From contig CAKOIQ010000001.1 of the NCBI GenBank assembly GCA_934086935.1, positions 30,836-94,835 of the forward strand: DNA of 64,000 nucleotides, in the 5' to 3' direction. This document shows, in pieces, positions 62,995 through 64,000 of this stretch. The stretch's first letter is position 1, and every line of letters starts with the position of its first letter. The notes under the pieces were generated by a model, which ran no database searches, was not told where the DNA came from, and saw only the letters and a list, made by a program, of their open reading frames with translations. The DNA is from an uncultured Bacilli bacterium. Its GTDB lineage: Bacteria; Bacillota_I; Bacilli_A; RF39; UBA660. Made by a program: the position numbers and the translations under genes.

Positions 62995-63846
62995 TTAAAT
63001 TTTTCCTTCTTTTATATCTTTTAGGCCTTCTTTTTTTAATCTGACCATTTCTTTTCTTAATAATTCTTTAGCTTCTTCTAGATTCATATCAGCTGGTACT
63101 TTAATTGGATTCCCAAATCTTGAATTCAAATGATTATTTTTGAAAACATATTTTCCAGTGGTAATTACAGGAATGATTGTTGCTCCAGTTTTTTGAGCCA
63201 TTGATACTGCACCAAATTTTAATGGTAGTAATAACGATTCATCATATTCTTCTTCAGTAATTCGTTTTTCTTCTAATAATTTTTCAATAAATACTGAAGC
63301 ATTTAAAGCATTATCTTTATATTCTTCTTTTGTAATTTTCTTTTGTTCTAGTAAAATATCAAGAAGCATAATTTCGGATACGCATACTTGATTATCTTTT
63401 AATATTTTAAGATAGTCTTTATAGTTTAATTCATTTTTATATAGTTCATATAATTTTTTATTAACTTCTTTTTTTCCACTTACTTGATTTCTAGTTCCTT
63501 CTGGAAATAGTCCAAGGGCATATCCGTTATTTAATAAATCCAAGGCATGATTTTTAGCGTTTTGATCATGTATTTCACGATTGACGCTTATACAACCTGA
63601 TAGTTTAAAGAACCATCCGAATGGGCCTTCTAAGTGTTCTTTTTTAGCCATATAGTGAATCATTCTATCGGTCGATATGCAGGCTGTATTTTGATCAAAT
63701 AAATGGATATGATTTCCACAAATAATTATTGGGCCTTCTTTAGGAATTGCTTCTTTATTGATTATTGTTGGTTTATAATACAATTTATAGAAAAAGCCAA
63801 CAACAGTTCTGAAAAATCGATATCCATGTACATGTTCTTCTTTCAT
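62995..63846 (-). CDS. plsC: 1-acyl-glycerol-3-phosphate acyltransferase-like (PlsC family)
   Basis: 283 residues. GNHIHLFD (HX4D) and FPEGTRN are the acyltransferase motifs, and VPVITTGKY-like VIPVITTGKYVF follows. Between FPEGTRN and the later core lies a Lys/Glu-rich helical insert of about 75 residues (roughly 125-200) not usual for PlsC. The enzyme adds the second acyl chain in phosphatidic acid synthesis. Its ATG overlaps the stop of the upstream acyl-CoA ligase-like gene (TAATG), so the two lipid genes are coupled. Confidence 0.86.
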   Translation of the reverse strand: MKEEHVHGYRFFRTVVGFFYKLYYKPTIINKEAIPKEGPIIICGNHIHLFDQNTACISTDRMIHYMAKKEHLEGPFGWFFKLSGCISVNREIHDQNAKNHALDLLNNGYALGLFPEGTRNQVSGKKEVNKKLYELYKNELNYKDYLKILKDNQVCVSEIMLLDILLEQKKITKEEYKDNALNASVFIEKLLEEKRITEEEYDESLLLPLKFGAVSMAQKTGATIIPVITTGKYVFKNNHLNSRFGNPIKVPADMNLEEAKELLRKEMVRLKKEGLKDIKEGKI

Positions 63847-64000
63847 TATTTTTTACCATACTTTCTAGTGCATTCTTCTTCTAATTTTTTATAATTTATT
63901 TTACCAATTAAGGTTTTAGGTATTGATTTGATATATTCATAACGATATGGCATTGAGTATTTAGCAATTGATTGTGAGCAATATGCTTTAATATCGTTAG
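63846..64000 (-). CDS. AMP-binding (acyl-CoA ligase-like) enzyme, C-terminal end
   Basis: Only the last ~50 codons are in the window. They read YSMPYRYEYIKSIPKTLIGKINYKKLEEE, where PKTLIGKI holds the catalytic Lys of the adenylate-forming family. This class activates fatty acids with ATP. It is coupled to the PlsC-like gene, which fits a lipid-synthesis or fatty-acid-uptake pair. Confidence 0.7.
   Translation of the reverse strand, partial: NDIKAYCSQSIAKYSMPYRYEYIKSIPKTLIGKINYKKLEEECTRKYGKK

Noticed and set aside
1..64000. Mycoplasma-type genetic code (TGA as Trp), suggested by the very low GC content
   Set aside because: TGA ends genes (for example 55069-55071) and Trp positions use TGG throughout; no gene needs TGA read-through.

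Overview
This is a 64 kb chromosomal window from a very AT-rich, low-GC Gram-positive bacterium. Supporting signs are strong AGGAGG-type ribosome binding sites, dnaB/dnaI primosome genes, EzrA, RNase J, SpoVS, CotD/CotF-like coat protein relatives, a DNA polymerase I without proofreading residues, and surface proteins with a TG motif plus a C-terminal membrane helix. TGA acts as a stop (for example at 55069-55071) and Trp is TGG, so the code is the standard bacterial one and not the Mycoplasma code. My inference is an uncultured gut Bacillota/Bacilli lineage with a reduced genome (RF39-like); the sequence alone does not prove this. Nearly all genes lie on the minus strand. The plus-strand exceptions are a slipin gene, rpmB, two CotF-like genes and a broken methyltransferase.

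Positions 1-18,550 hold the most unusual part, a long minus-strand locus for a secretion or pilus machine. In transcription order it encodes two secreted surface proteins, a VirB2-like two-helix protein, a Flp-like and a TadE-like pilin, a CpaE/TadZ-like ATPase, two more VirB2-like proteins, a VirB6/TrbL-like channel protein, a 139-aa protein, a PrgI-like protein, a VirB4 ATPase split into two overlapping genes, an M23-like/GH24 wall hydrolase, two VirB8-like anchored proteins, an SGNH-NlpC/P60 wall enzyme, and a VirD4/TraG coupling ATPase that runs off the left edge. It combines type IV secretion parts with Tad/Flp pilus parts. No relaxase, integrase or attachment site is visible, and it abuts core replication genes.

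Positions 18.6-26.5 kb hold dnaI, dnaB, a decayed surface-protein gene, a divergent RNase J, ssb and an isolated sufB. Positions 26.5-37.3 kb hold a membrane-linked XRE regulator, a metalloprotease/transglutaminase pair, spoVS, an ABC-F protein, an E1-like enzyme facing a 5'-truncated methyltransferase, an rRNA-methyltransferase-like gene, membrane proteins, a slipin and a nucleotidyltransferase. Positions 37.3-49.1 kb are mostly housekeeping: ffh, dnaE, rpmB, ezrA, mutM, polA, rpoZ.

Positions 49.2-64 kb hold a CotD-like protein, a lipoprotein, a GH43-like beta-propeller protein, an RsgI-N/PepSY protein, a small accessory operon with an apparent ATT start codon and an internally deleted DUF1697 gene, tRNA-Thr(CGT), two CotF-like genes, an ABC exporter, 5-formyl-THF cyclo-ligase, a DUF1003 protein, a 1039-residue VWA/MucBP adhesin behind a palindrome-flanked promoter, tRNA-Thr(GGT), a PlsC-like acyltransferase and the end of an acyl-CoA ligase-like gene.
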